This document shows, in pieces, positions 1 to 9,150 of a stretch of 24,142 nt of DNA. The stretch lies in the NCBI GenBank assembly GCA_036939975.1, contig JALLPB010000095.1, positions 1 to 24,142 of the forward strand, read 5' to 3'. The number at the start of each line of letters is the position of its first letter. Position 1 is the first letter of the stretch. The notes beneath the pieces were generated by a model. The model had not been told where the DNA came from. It did no database searches and saw only the letters and a list, made by a program, of their open reading frames with translations. The position numbers were made by a program, and so were the translations under genes. The DNA is from Cyclostephanos tholiformis. Lineage: Eukaryota > Bacillariophyta > Thalassiosirophyceae > Thalassiosirales > Thalassiosiraceae.

Positions 1-161
1 ATCTAATATCGAATCTATCTTAAGGTTAATCATCTAATATCGGATCTAGATGACTACAGAATCATCTAGATCCGATATTAGATGACCGCGGAATCATCTA
101 GATCCGACTTTAGATGATTCCACAGTCATCTAATATCGAATCTACCGAGATTCGATATTAG
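1..161. repeat. Cluster of three perfect hairpins
   Basis: Three perfect inverted repeats lie side by side. The first has 23-bp arms at 31-53 and 62-84 with an 8-base loop. The second has 10-bp arms (GAATCATCTA) at 91-100 and 111-120. The third has 14-bp arms at 130-143 and 148-161 with the 4-base loop ACCG. The arms share the word CATCTAATATCG(A/G)ATCTA, and a direct repeat beginning GAATCATCTAGATCC links hairpins one and two. Variants of the word recur near the right end of the window. This could be the end of a foldback element or a dispersed repeat cut by the window edge. Confidence 0.85.
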
Positions 162-854
162 CTGCGACATAGCTAGTAAATTGCCCACCCCCAGAGGTAT
201 ATTAGCCTTAGGGTGGACCCATATGCCCATCAACAGCACATAAAGATGGTAATACACTTTGTATATATAATATGGATGAGAGGTGCAGTCTACAGGGGTC
301 TGGAGGGCTCATCAACAGACCAATCAACAAGACAATCCACCAAATATGCATTTTAGCTAGTAAAACAAGAAAAAAACACAAAAATACATGTTTCAGACAT
401 GACAAAATATTTTTCAAAATCTCTCTTGATGAATATTCATGCGGCACACCATATCTACAAGATTGCAATGAGAAGAAAATGTTTTTGAAAACATTTTTTT
501 TTTAGAGAAATCTACACTGCAGCCCCTACTAATAAAGCAGAAGTAATCATAATGTAACTAGTACAATGATAACATGAAACAATTACTTGTTGTGCAATCT
601 CTGCCCCCAAAGTCCAAATATTTACCATCATACATGATAGATGACAACATTTTAAAATGTAACAATCTAGCTCCTTCTAGAAACAGCACCAGTGCTTGGC
701 TTGTCGGGTGATATGAACCTAACCACAAAACATATTGCAAGGCTATGGTGTGCCACAACTACTGGTGCAGGGGGGTGGTTGTCAGATGATGGGCAGGGAG
801 CAAACAAAGGAGCATCATGGTGGTGCTCCAACATTCCATCAAACTATCCCGTCA
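162..854. other. Gene-free stretch
   Basis: Short open frames occur on both strands here, but none has recognisable protein character. The region is AT-rich with homopolymer runs (for example a T-run near 493-502). I see no gene, RNA or repeat in it. Confidence 0.5.
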
Positions 855-913
855 TTTGAGCCCAAACCCTATGTCTATGTAGAGCCTGGTACACTTTCTA
901 CATAGGGCTCAAA
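855..913. repeat. Bulged 17-bp inverted repeat
   Basis: The right arm (897-913) is the exact reverse complement of TTTGAGCCC (855-863) joined to TATGTAGA (876-883). The 12 bases between these left-arm blocks (864-875) look like an inserted partial duplication. The hairpin therefore has 17 paired bases with a 12-base bulge. No function is assigned. Confidence 0.7.
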
Positions 914-999
914 AGGTGGAAATATTGTACGTATGTAAGGGTTTGATTTAAATCCCTGAGACCAACGGTGGATCTATAACAGCTAATATCAGTGGAAAC

Positions 1000-1625
1000 A
1001 TAAAATCAACTATATAGGACAGTTGCACACATAAATATGGTTGTATAAATGCAGCCCTAAATTATTTTGTTTCATTCTAACTCATGTTTTTTTTCATTCA
1101 GCATTGAAAATTTGAGATTTTTTCTGTAAATCCTTGCAGCTGATGTTACATGGATGCTCTGAACACATAAAATCAAAGTATATGACCTAATGGTCATTTA
1201 ATATTAGATTTAAAAATTTGATTTTAGCTGAAATTACATACCACCTCATCCTCTTAAAATCAGCCTACAATATGTAGAATCTGTTTTAAGATCCATAAAA
1301 TCAGACTTTTTAACCATATACAACTTAGCTTATGTGATAAGGTGGCACTGTCATATAAAATCATTATGTGGGTAACTTTGATTTTACGTGAAACCCGAAT
1401 CAGCACCAAATTTTTGAAAATTGGCATGATGCATATAATGCTGATTTTATATTATGGTTCACTATATTGTATCAGCTGAATTGTTCCTGGAGAAAAAGTC
1501 AGATTTTATATGCCTCATATTGTCTCCAACATCAAACTGAAGGGAATACAATACATATAAAATTGAAGGATTTTTTTATGAAACTGGACCATAAAAATTG
1601 ATTTTATATATGGCCCAAAATCAGA
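1000..1625. repeat. Cluster of TAAAATCA / TGATTTTA words in both orientations
   Basis: About a dozen copies of TAAAATYA or its complement TRATTTTA occur within about 620 bp, in both orientations (for example near 1001, 1169, 1253, 1295, 1357, 1378, 1440, 1500 and 1597). AT-rich DNA produces such words by chance, but the local density looks high. The cluster lies just past the 3' end of the minus-strand integrase remnant. It could be that element's subterminal repeat region, since many transposases bind short words repeated near the element ends. That link is inference. There is no gene in this stretch. Confidence 0.4.
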
Positions 1626-1783
1626 TCTCTGATAAACACAATTGTTAAAAAAACTAACTCTTCAAAACCCTGCAAAATCTATTCCAGTTTAATCATCAAT
1701 TGTCAACAGCTTTTTCTAGCATTGTCTCAATAGACAAATATATTGTCATGCCCCATCCCCCATTAGGTAATTTCCCCTTCCCA

Positions 1784-2517
1784 TCACTCACAGTTTCCAT
1801 TACACTAACAGCCACTGTGGCATTTCATTCTTTTCTTCTTGTATCTGCAAAGCTTGGTACACCCCTTCTTACATCCACACCACCTAGTCTCACAGGACTC
1901 ATAGAGCCAAGTTCTTGGTCAACATACTTGCCAGAGGAGATGCAATATTGATACTTTGGGTCATATTTTCCCCCAAATTTAAGATCCTGCTCTGCCTGAA
2001 GTTTAGGAGGAATTGGCATTTTGTCGAACTCGCTTGTCTTTACAGAATACTTGTCGTTCAGAACCCAATATTCAGACGTTATCCCATCATGAGTGATGAC
2101 ACCATGCTTGTGGCATACACACACTCCCCCAGTGTTGCTCTTTAAGTCATAAATAATTGCACAAAGTTCTGGATCATGGCAGTTTGTCCTGTAATCCACC
2201 TTGATGGTGACAATTGTGCCTACTCCACATCCCTTGTTAACTGCTGCTCATCCACACTGTGCCATTGACTTCCTTGATTGAGTTTCTTGCTTGTGATTCT
2301 TCATCTCCATTGCCTTCTTGCATGTGGAAGACAAATGTTCATCATTATGACTTTTTTCATTGGTGTCCTCTTCCTCACCAGCAGTCTCTTCTTCCCTTCT
2401 GGTATTGTACTCATCGGTGGTGACAGTACTGCCCTTAAATGCAGCAAAATGACGAGCAAGTGTTTGTGAGGGAAGAGGCATGTCTGCACTGTCATAACCA
2501 TGCGGCCCATCTTCCAA
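1784..2517 (-). pseudogene. C-terminal region of an integrase-type transposon protein with Cys-rich (CXC-like) tail
   Basis: A single minus-strand frame runs from 2517 to about 1870 and is interrupted by one TGA at 2248-2250. Downstream of that stop the same frame continues AAVNKGCGVGTIVTIKVDYR and stays protein-like (ITHDGITSEYW, CISSGKYVDQELGS). It then passes into a second frame around 1866-1880. The new frame shows a Cys-rich stretch WCGCKKGCTKLCRYKKKRMK followed by CHSGC, a TAG, and CNGNCE ending at 1784. The spacing of Cys pairs and Lys/Arg resembles CXC (Tesmin/TSO1-like) domains, which bind DNA. Upstream, an acidic Glu/Asp-rich linker is typical of a flexible joint. The minus strand at 3766-4150 supplies a matching integrase core. 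The segment is broken by at least one frameshift and two stops. I recall similar tails on repeated integrase proteins of diatoms, but could not verify this. Confidence 0.55.
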
Positions 2518-2643
2518 ACAGTGTGGAATGCGTTGCCTGGCTTGGATTTGTGTTGCATGTTTTCTTCTGGGGGGTTTAATGTCTCCACCATCATCATACT
2601 CATTAGGAGGTAAAAAAATGTCCCCACCACTATTGTCACATTA

Positions 2644-3060
2644 CTAGTGCAATTTGTCTTCACCCAGAAATGTCTGCTGGAATGAAACAAATATCTGTGG
2701 TTGATGCACTCCCCTTGCAAGAATTCTCAAAGTATGTCTTGTGACAGTCTGTTTTCTTTTTACAGCCAGCACTCCCTCCTCTTCAATATGCTGTTCATCA
2801 TTGCCATCAAAAATTGACTTGTATCCAAGATTGATCACTATAGTCTTTGTGTATGTACCAGGTTTGTCCTGGTGCCATCTGGAATCCATCACCATATTTC
2901 TCCTGACAAAGCAGCTACACCTCAGCAACAGTGAGATAGGGAAATATCTTCCCAAAAGTTTCTACCAGCCTTGCAATATTTGGAAGTTGCCCAAGTCTTT
3001 GGACTGTATCTGGCGATTTGACTTAGGATGAATGTCTTGCAACTAGAATTTTGAGGAAGG
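2644..3060 (-). pseudogene. Central conserved segment of the same decayed element
   Basis: Two minus-strand frames show protein-like text that seems to join. One, about 3060-2880, reads KILVARHSS, then IARLVETFGKIFPYLTVAEV, a stop, and LLCQEKYGDGFQ. The other, 2955-2644, reads SRWHQDKPGTYTKTIVINLG and continues to a basic segment (AVKRKQTVTRHTL). The frames overlap around 2880-2900, so a small indel explains the switch. I do not recognise a named domain. The segment lies between the integrase core and the Cys-rich tail on the same strand, so it probably belongs to the same element or to a partner protein. It may alternatively be a remnant of a separate gene. Confidence 0.35.
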
Positions 3061-3473
3061 CTTGAAATCATGTAGAGGGAATGCTTCATCACAAAAATTT
3101 AACACCTCCTTGATAAGGCTAAATATGGCATCCTTGGTCAATTGTCCAGAGAAGTATTTTCATGTCAGCACCATCTGTATCAAAACTTTGGCATGTTATC
3201 CAATCCATGTTTCATTGTTGCTTATTGGAATGTAAACAACTGAGTCGCAATGACCAGTTTCTTTGTGGCTTTGTTAAAGTATTTATAATGGAAGCATTTT
3301 GCCAGGAACATAACATACTGGCCAGTAATGTTGAGTCATTTTTCTTCTCATCCATGGGTGCACTTTTGTTCCCAATATCTTGATATTTGTTGGTCAGGGA
3401 GCAATTCTTGCACTTGGGGGCAAACCAAAATCATTCGAATTCAACTCATCATGGTCTGGTTCAACTTCAACTG

Positions 3474-3675
3474 CTATGTCTTGGTCAGAATCAATGTGTG
3501 ATTCACCAGGAGAGTTATTTGGAATGTTCCACCTTTTATGAGAACACAGTAATCAATAATAGTCTGGGCATGGCTACCTGCATGGAGGAGGCCAAATTCC
3601 CTTCTTGCATTACAGACCTCCTTCTCATTCTTCAACAACCAACAAACTGTGCACCTTGTGTGGGTGTTATTTTGG
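3474..3675 (-). pseudogene. Possible zinc-ribbon-like remnant
   Basis: A minus-strand frame of about 65 codons without an obvious start reads THTRCTVCWLLKNEKEVCNA near its beginning and ends at a TAG at 3474-3476. The CxxC pair followed by another Cys could be part of a small zinc-binding unit, but the second Cys pair is not clear. It lies just downstream of the integrase core on the same strand. A neighbouring frame contains the acidic run HIDSDQDIAVEVEPDHDEL. This is suggestive only. The stretch may be part of the decayed integrase element or a chance frame. Confidence 0.25.
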
Positions 3676-3765
3676 CACCCACTTGAGTGTTGGCAACAAC
3701 TTAGGCAATATTTAGTTAGGTAACATCTCTCCTGGAATGACCACTGACATTTAGGCCACTTGCGC

Positions 3766-4150
3766 TCAAATCAGTTCAGGAAATGTCCAACACTGGCAAG
3801 CTTCCTCCTTTGAACAGGAAAACTCATGATCAAACACTTCACCATAGACAGCCTCCTCAAAAGAGGAGATGTCATCCTTTCCCTTGCCATGTTGGTTGTT
3901 AATGACAGCAGCCACTGAACCCAGAACTTCTTTCCAGTTAGGATACTTGCCCATCAATCTCCACTTAGACAACAATGAGTGAATGTTCCACTTGACAAAT
4001 TTGTTCATGCTCTCCAAGGAGCTCTGATCCTGAGGACAACTGGGCCTTCCAGTAACCGTAAATATGTTGAGATTCAAAGTGCAACGAATTAGAGAATGAC
4101 CTTTGTGGTGAACTCCTTACCATCCTCTGAAGGCCAAAGATTTTATCTGC
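3766..4150 (-). pseudogene. DDE integrase core fragment (retroviral-type/Ginger- or KRBA2-like)
   Basis: The enzyme family cuts and joins DNA ends through a D-D-E triad. In one frame (about 4136-4085) the text SEDGKEFTTKVIL contains the DxGxEF motif of the second catalytic Asp (codon 4122-4124). After a frameshift, the frame at 4077-3766 reads FTVTGRPSCPQDQSSLESMN. This is the usual GRPxxPQxQxxxE context of the catalytic Glu (codon 4012-4014). A helix-like basic stretch (WKEVLGSVAAVINNQHGKG) and EEAVYGEVFDHEFSCS follow before the stop. The expected N-terminal part with the first Asp is missing: the DNA beyond 4160 is AT-rich and shows no coding character. The piece is therefore 5'-truncated and frameshifted. 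Host genes rarely carry this motif pair, so a transposon origin is likely. Confidence 0.65.
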
Positions 4151-4461
4151 CAACAATTAATTGTATTGAGTAATATCTAGTAAATCTAGATACAATTTAT
4201 TTTCATTGTTACAATTTATTACTACGTGCAAAAATTAATTTTAACAAATACTAGAGCATTCCCAAAATTAAATTAAGTGTTTGTGTCTTGTGTATGCTAA
4301 AATATGTGTTTGCATTTGCTTGTGGTCCCAAATTAATAGTTATTTCCTGCACAAAAGGCGCCACCCTCTCCCTGCTATCCCTGTCACAGCTATCCCTCCT
4401 GTTGCAATGCCTCCTTCTTTACCTATCCCATCATGACACAAGAATGAGAAGGGGGCCCTAC

Positions 4462-4794
4462 AAGCCCTCCCTCTACTACCACTGTAATATCAATTGATGC
4501 CTTATTTAGCTGTAATCTAAGGGTTAGCTGAGGGTTAGCTAAGGGTTAGCTAAGGGTTAGGAATTGGCTGGCGTAGTGGGTCTTGTGGGTATGTACCAAT
4601 TCCATTTTTGAGGAGTTTTTTGGAAGCAATTTAAGATAGCACATTGACTCATAGCAATGTACTAATTCTTAGTGAATTCCTCACCCTTAGCTAACGGTTA
4701 GCTAACCCTTAGCTAACCCTTAGCTAACCCTTAGCTAACCCTTAGCTAACTCCCAATGACAATTGTTATTACAGCGGTAGTAAAGGAAGGACTT
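4462..4794. mobile_element. Foldback / MITE-like element with telomere-like 11-bp repeats
   Basis: An inverted repeat of roughly 100 bp per arm encloses a spacer of about 120 bp. The outer parts match with few differences (left CTACTACCACTGTAATATC against right, reversed, CTACTACCGCTGTAATAAC). The inner parts are tandem 11-bp units: nearly four copies of AAGGGTTAGCT at 4518-4560, and six copies of CCCTTAGCTAA (one variant) at 4684-4750. The spacer (4561-4683) codes for nothing visible. No target-site duplication could be assigned. The structure fits a non-autonomous foldback transposon. The repeat contains TTAGGG-like text, but the extra GCTAA rules out a plain telomeric array. Confidence 0.75.
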
Positions 4795-4870
4795 CTTCAA
4801 GAGTCTCTAAATTGATGAGTGCCCATCATGCTACTAAAACATTCCACATTGTGCTCTAAGTATTCTGCTG

Positions 4871-5068
4871 GTGCTGTCACCATGGCAGAAATCGCTTGCA
4901 TTGCAAAACAATCAAGCATTTATCACCATGATGGGCTTCAATTGCAAGTCATTTGACAAAGTCCTTGAGGAGTTTAGTCCTATGTTTTCAGGACACACAC
5001 GTTTTGATTGGGCTAAAGATATATCTCCAGGTGTCTTGAAATTCAAAGATTCAGGAGGATTGTGGTGA
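4871..5068 (+). pseudogene. Possible transposase N-terminal fragment
   Basis: A 65-codon plus-strand frame reads SLALQNNQAFITMMGFNCKS and FDKVLEEFSPMFSGHTRFDW, then drifts and stops. The pattern NxQAFxTxxGFxxxxFxxxLxxFxPxFxxHT resembles the opening of Harbinger/IS4-like DDE transposases from algae and oomycetes, in which such a segment precedes the catalytic domain. No catalytic residues follow: the next 700 bp has no coding character. The match is from memory and short, so this could be a chance frame. It directly follows the foldback element. Confidence 0.3.
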
Positions 5069-5766
5069 AAATGTTTGTGATGCTCTATAACATGTGGACA
5101 AGAATGGTTTACATGCCACATCTCAAATGTGATGCAAATGAAGATGTTTGGTTTTAACTAGAAATCAAAGACTTAGAATTAAAACTCTTTTTAACAGTGG
5201 TAAAAGTCAACAAATAAGGGGTACACAAGAGAAAATGCCATTTTTTAAATTGCCTTATGGACCAAATCTGACTACCGTACTTCCTGGGACATAAGCACCA
5301 CAAGGGAATAAGTACCACTCACTAATTTAGTCAGATTATGAGAAGAAGGACAAAATAGTAGGAACTAAATTTGATAGCGATGTGGTTGCTTTTAAAAAAT
5401 GCCCCCAGCGACAAAAGGGCACAGTGCTTTAATACGTGTTTTTTTATGGACTGGGGCTGTTGTACAAAAATTAACACAGCTCTTTATCCAAATTAAAAAT
5501 GATTTGTGAAAGCTGTCACATCTTGCTGCTCAAGTGGTGCTTATGCCCCAAGAAATTTGGTTGCCCAATTCACTCAAATAGCTCTCAATATGTTTCCTGT
5601 AAAGTTTTGTTGAAAACAAATGACCACTTCCTTACCTACTAACCCCCAAATTTTCTGCATTCATGACAGGATTAGTGACTCTTTTGGCTTCACTAGTGAC
5701 TGACCCTGTACTGGCTCTTCTGCAGAGGGATAGTATGTATCTGAGTAGAGGATTGGTCATGAAATC
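5069..5766. other. Gene-free stretch before the satellite
   Basis: I see no coding, RNA or repeat signal here. The composition is AT-rich and all frames are closed at short intervals. Confidence 0.5.
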
Positions 5767-7990
5767 CTTATTAATTGTATACAAAGTGTTTTAGCCCCTT
5801 GACCTTGATATGCTGGAGATGGGCATAAGGGTGCACACTTACACTGTTCTAGACTACCTGTGCAGGTGAGGATGATTTTTGGAAAAATGTGGTGTGACTG
5901 AGCCCAAGCAACATTATGGTGTCATTTGTTAAAGCTTCAAACCACCACTGACTGCATCCCACATCAATATGGGATTTCTACAAGGTGTTTTAGCACCTTG
6001 ATATGCTGTAGATGGACGTATTGGTTCACCCTTATGCTGCTATACCTGTGCAGGTGGTGGTGAATTTTTGAAAAAATGTGGCATGAGTGCACCCAAGTGG
6101 ACACTGTGGTCTCATGGTTGAGGTTTCAAAACCCTGCTGACTGCATATCACATCCATATTAGATGTATACAAAGTGATTGAGCACCTTGATATAGAGTGG
6201 AGGAGCATATGGGTGCATCCTTACACTGTCAAACTACCTGTGTAGGTGGCAGTGAGTTTTTGGAAAAATGTGATATAATGACTAAGCCTGAGTGATATTG
6301 TGGTGTCATGATTGAGGCTGTTGCAAATCCCTGCTGACTGCATCCCACATCCATATTATTATTAGTATACAATGTGTATGAGTACATTGTTATACTGTGT
6401 ATGGGTGTATGGGTACACCCTTGCATTGACATACTACCTGTGCAGGTGGATACTCATTTTTTGAAAATTTGGGTAGCATGGAATCCCAGTAACATTGTGG
6501 TGTCACGGTTGAGGCTGCAAACCACTGCTGACTGCATCCCACATCCATATTAGATGTATACAAAGTGGTTTAACACCTTGATATAGAGTGGATGAGCATA
6601 TGGGTGCACCCTTACACTGTCATACTACCTGTGTAAGTAAAAATGTGGTATGATGATTGAGCTCAAGTGATATTGTGGTGTCATGGTTGAGGCTTCAAAC
6701 CCCTGCTGATTCAACCCCACATCCATATTATATGTATGCAAAGTCTTTGAGTATACACCCTTACACTGTAATATCTGTGTAGCATGAATGCAAAATTTTG
6801 GAAAATTGGGGTAAGACTGAGCCCAAGTGACATTGTGGTGTCATGGTTGAGGCTTCAAGCCCCTGCTGACTGCATCCCACATCCATATTATATGTATGCA
6901 AAGTGGTTGAGCACCTTGATATGCTGTGGATGGACTTATGGGTGTAAGCTTAGTACACAGTTATAACTGAGCAGGTGGTGATGAATTTTTGGAAAAATGT
7001 GGTGTTATGACTGAGCCCATGTGATGTTGTAATGTCATGGTTGAGGCTGCAAAACCCTGGTGACTGCATTCCACAGTCATATTTGATATACAAAGTTTTT
7101 GGGCACCTTGATATTGTGGATCAGCATATGGGTGCACCCTTACACTGTCATACTATCTGTGCAATGTGCAGGTGGATACTCATTTTTTGAAAATTGGGGT
7201 ATGATGGAGCCCTAGTAACATTGTGGTGTCATGGTTGAGGCTGCAAACCCATGTTGACTCCATCCCACATTCCAATTTGATGTATTCAAAGTGGTTGAGC
7301 ACCTTGATATGTTGTGGACATGCATAGGAAGCATAGGGGTGCACCCTTACAATGCTGTACCTGTGCAGGTGGCAGTGAATTTTTGAAAAAAATGTTGTAC
7401 AACTGAGCTGAAGTGATATTGTGGTGTCATGATTGAGGCTGCTGCAAACCCCTGTTGATTGTATCCCACATCCATATTATTAGTATACAAAGTGTTTGAG
7501 TACCTTGATATATTGTGGATGGGTGTATGGGTACACCCTCACACTGTTATACCTGTGAAGGTGGGGGCAATTGTTTTTGGAAATTGGGAAAAGGCGGATC
7601 TGAAACAACATTGTGGTGTCATGTTTATGGCTACAAAGAACCCCTGCTAACTGCATTACACATTTATATTGGATATCCAAAGTGTTTGAGCACCTTGACA
7701 TAGAGTGAATGGGCATATGGGGGCACCCTTGCATTATTATACCATTGCAGGTGGTGGTGATTTTTTGGAAAAATGTTGCATGACTAAGTCCAAGTGATGT
7801 TGTGGTGTCATGGCTGAGGCTGCAAACTCCTGCAGACTGCATTCCACCTTCATATTAAATGTATGCAAAGTGTTTGAGCACCTTGATATACTGTGGATGG
7901 GTGTATGGGTGCACCCTCAAACTATTTTACCTGTGCGGGGCTGTATCCTGATTACACAAGGTGTGGGCCAAATTTTAGAAAATTGGGATT
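5767..7990. repeat. Satellite array, about 12 tandem units of ~190 bp
   Basis: A unit of about 188-201 bp repeats head to tail. Landmark ACCTTG (one variant ACATTG) falls at 5802, 5995, 6184, 6384, 6575, 6913, 7105, 7301, 7502, 7692 and 7880. The 338-bp gap holds two shortened units, the second lacking the landmark (near 6740). Each unit runs through recognisable blocks: ACTGCATCCCACATCCATAT, TATACAAAGTG, ACCTTGATAT, GGGTGCACCCTTACACTG, ACCTGTGCAGGTGG, TTTTTGGAAAAATG, GTGGTGTCATGGTTGAGGCT. The copies differ from each other by many substitutions and small indels, so the array is old. Short open frames inside it are in unrelated phases and are not genes. The unit length is close to a nucleosome repeat. 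Confidence 0.9.
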
Positions 7991-8017
7991 TATCCATTTT
8001 ATGTAGATTATGACAGC

Positions 8018-8462
8018 TCAGTGTTCTTGATAGGTGGGATCAAGCTTAATCTTGTCCTCCATTGCTACATGCTGAACAGCCAGACTTGTCATCTTTTCAT
8101 TGAGTCTCTCTCTTTTTGCTCGGATGCTTTCAGTGTGCCTTGTCTCAACTGCAGTTAGGTAAGTTTTCTCCTTGAGCATGATACGCTTTTTGCTTGTCAA
8201 TTCTTGGGCCATGTTGTCACCATATTTTGTGCCGATGTATGTTGCCATCTTCTCATTGGACCTGCAAAGCACGTCCCCTTCTTTGCCTTTGTTACATGAG
8301 CTAATGGTGAAGATGTGATCCTTGAGGTCCTTGCAGGCTCCAAGTTCCAATGCCATTCGGGACACACTTGGTGATGAAGTACTTCTATGGCCCAACCTCC
8401 TCACCTGCCTCGTTCACCTCTTGCACCATGTCCACCACACCGGTGTATCTTCCTTGAGCCAT
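8018..8462 (-). pseudogene. Copia-type gag fragment (N-terminal part)
   Basis: A minus-strand frame (8404-8018) has strong protein character: ELGACKDLKDHIFTISS, NEKMATYIGTKYGDNMAQEL, and a charged helical stretch rich in Glu, Lys and Arg (TRHTESIRAKRERLNEK) that would form a coiled coil. An ATG at 8460-8462 starts MAQGRYTGVVDMVQEVNEAG in a neighbouring frame that ends at a TAG near 8387, so a frameshift separates start and body. From memory the text matches the N-terminus of Gag proteins from diatom copia-like elements. The downstream two thirds, with zinc knuckle and pol, are absent: the fragment stops at 8018 and the satellite array begins within 30 bp. It is unlike the gag of the neighbouring full-length element, so it comes from another lineage. 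Confidence 0.5.
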
Positions 8463-8865
8463 TTCAAGGTGGAATCTCTATGATTCTCTTTTCTTGGGAT
8501 TCATGATCCTCTTTTTATCCCCGTGTTGCACCAGCAATCTACAAACCATATTTTGCAGAATGTGTTGGAGGTATTAGAAAACTTCAATTGGGCAGCATTC
8601 ACTAAGCAGTATTAGAACTAGGTCTTTACTTTTGTCTATTTGTCATCCTGCAAGCTATAGTTCGACTGTGGAACATGGGGAAGCTCCATTTCCTCCCCTA
8701 ATACTCCAACTGCACCTCTATCTCCTCATCCATCATTTCTTGATCCATATCTCACCCCCTCCCACCTTCCCATTTAAATTTGATTGTTGAATGATGTATA
8801 GTATTTAATGCCTCTCCCCCATCACCCTCCTTTATGTAGCCACCCCTACCTGCAGTCAACCCCAA
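8463..8865. other. Gene-free, pyrimidine-rich flank of the copia insertion
   Basis: No gene is visible. The plus strand becomes rich in C and T from about 8690 (for example CACCCCCTCCCACCTTCCC). Similar composition resumes on the other side of the retrotransposon, which fits one locus split by the insertion. Confidence 0.45.
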
Positions 8866-9001
8866 TGAAGAAGAGCAGCATTGATGGTATTTGTTACCTA
8901 GTTTATTTATGGTCGCTGCTAGTCTACAAGATAGTGGTTTTGGTGGTTTCTTGACCCGGATCAACGATGGTCTGACCTTTGTAGGAATCTGGGGATCTTC
9001 A
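8866..9001 (-). repeat. 3' LTR of the copia element
   Basis: The 136-bp repeat begins TGAAG and ends CTTCA in the element sense, giving the TG...CA ends typical of LTRs. It aligns without gaps to 14590-14725, with about nine differences (near 93% identity). The short length is usual for copia LTRs of algae. Confidence 0.9.
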
Positions 9002-9150
9002 CACCCTTGCAACAATATCACGATGTAGAAAAATAGGATACTAGATGAAAAAGTAAAAAAAATTGCAGCAATAAAAAATAAAAGGGAAAACCCAAGAGGG
9101 GAAACCCAGGGGCCAAAGGGCTGGCAATGGGGGAAGGTTCATGATCCCAC

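Noticed and set aside
951..960. tRNA B-box-like sequence near GGTTTGATTTAAATCC
   Set aside because: No A-box or cloverleaf could be folded around it.
4518..4750. Internal telomeric repeat array
   Set aside because: The unit is 11 bp (CCCTTAGCTAA), not CCCTAA, and the two blocks are inverted around a spacer, which fits a foldback element better.
6229..7842. Small genes inside the satellite
   Set aside because: The open frames fall in different phases of the same repeated unit on both strands and share no consistent product.
5767..7990. CRISPR array
   Set aside because: The whole ~190-bp unit repeats, with no short repeat alternating with unique spacers, and the context is eukaryotic.
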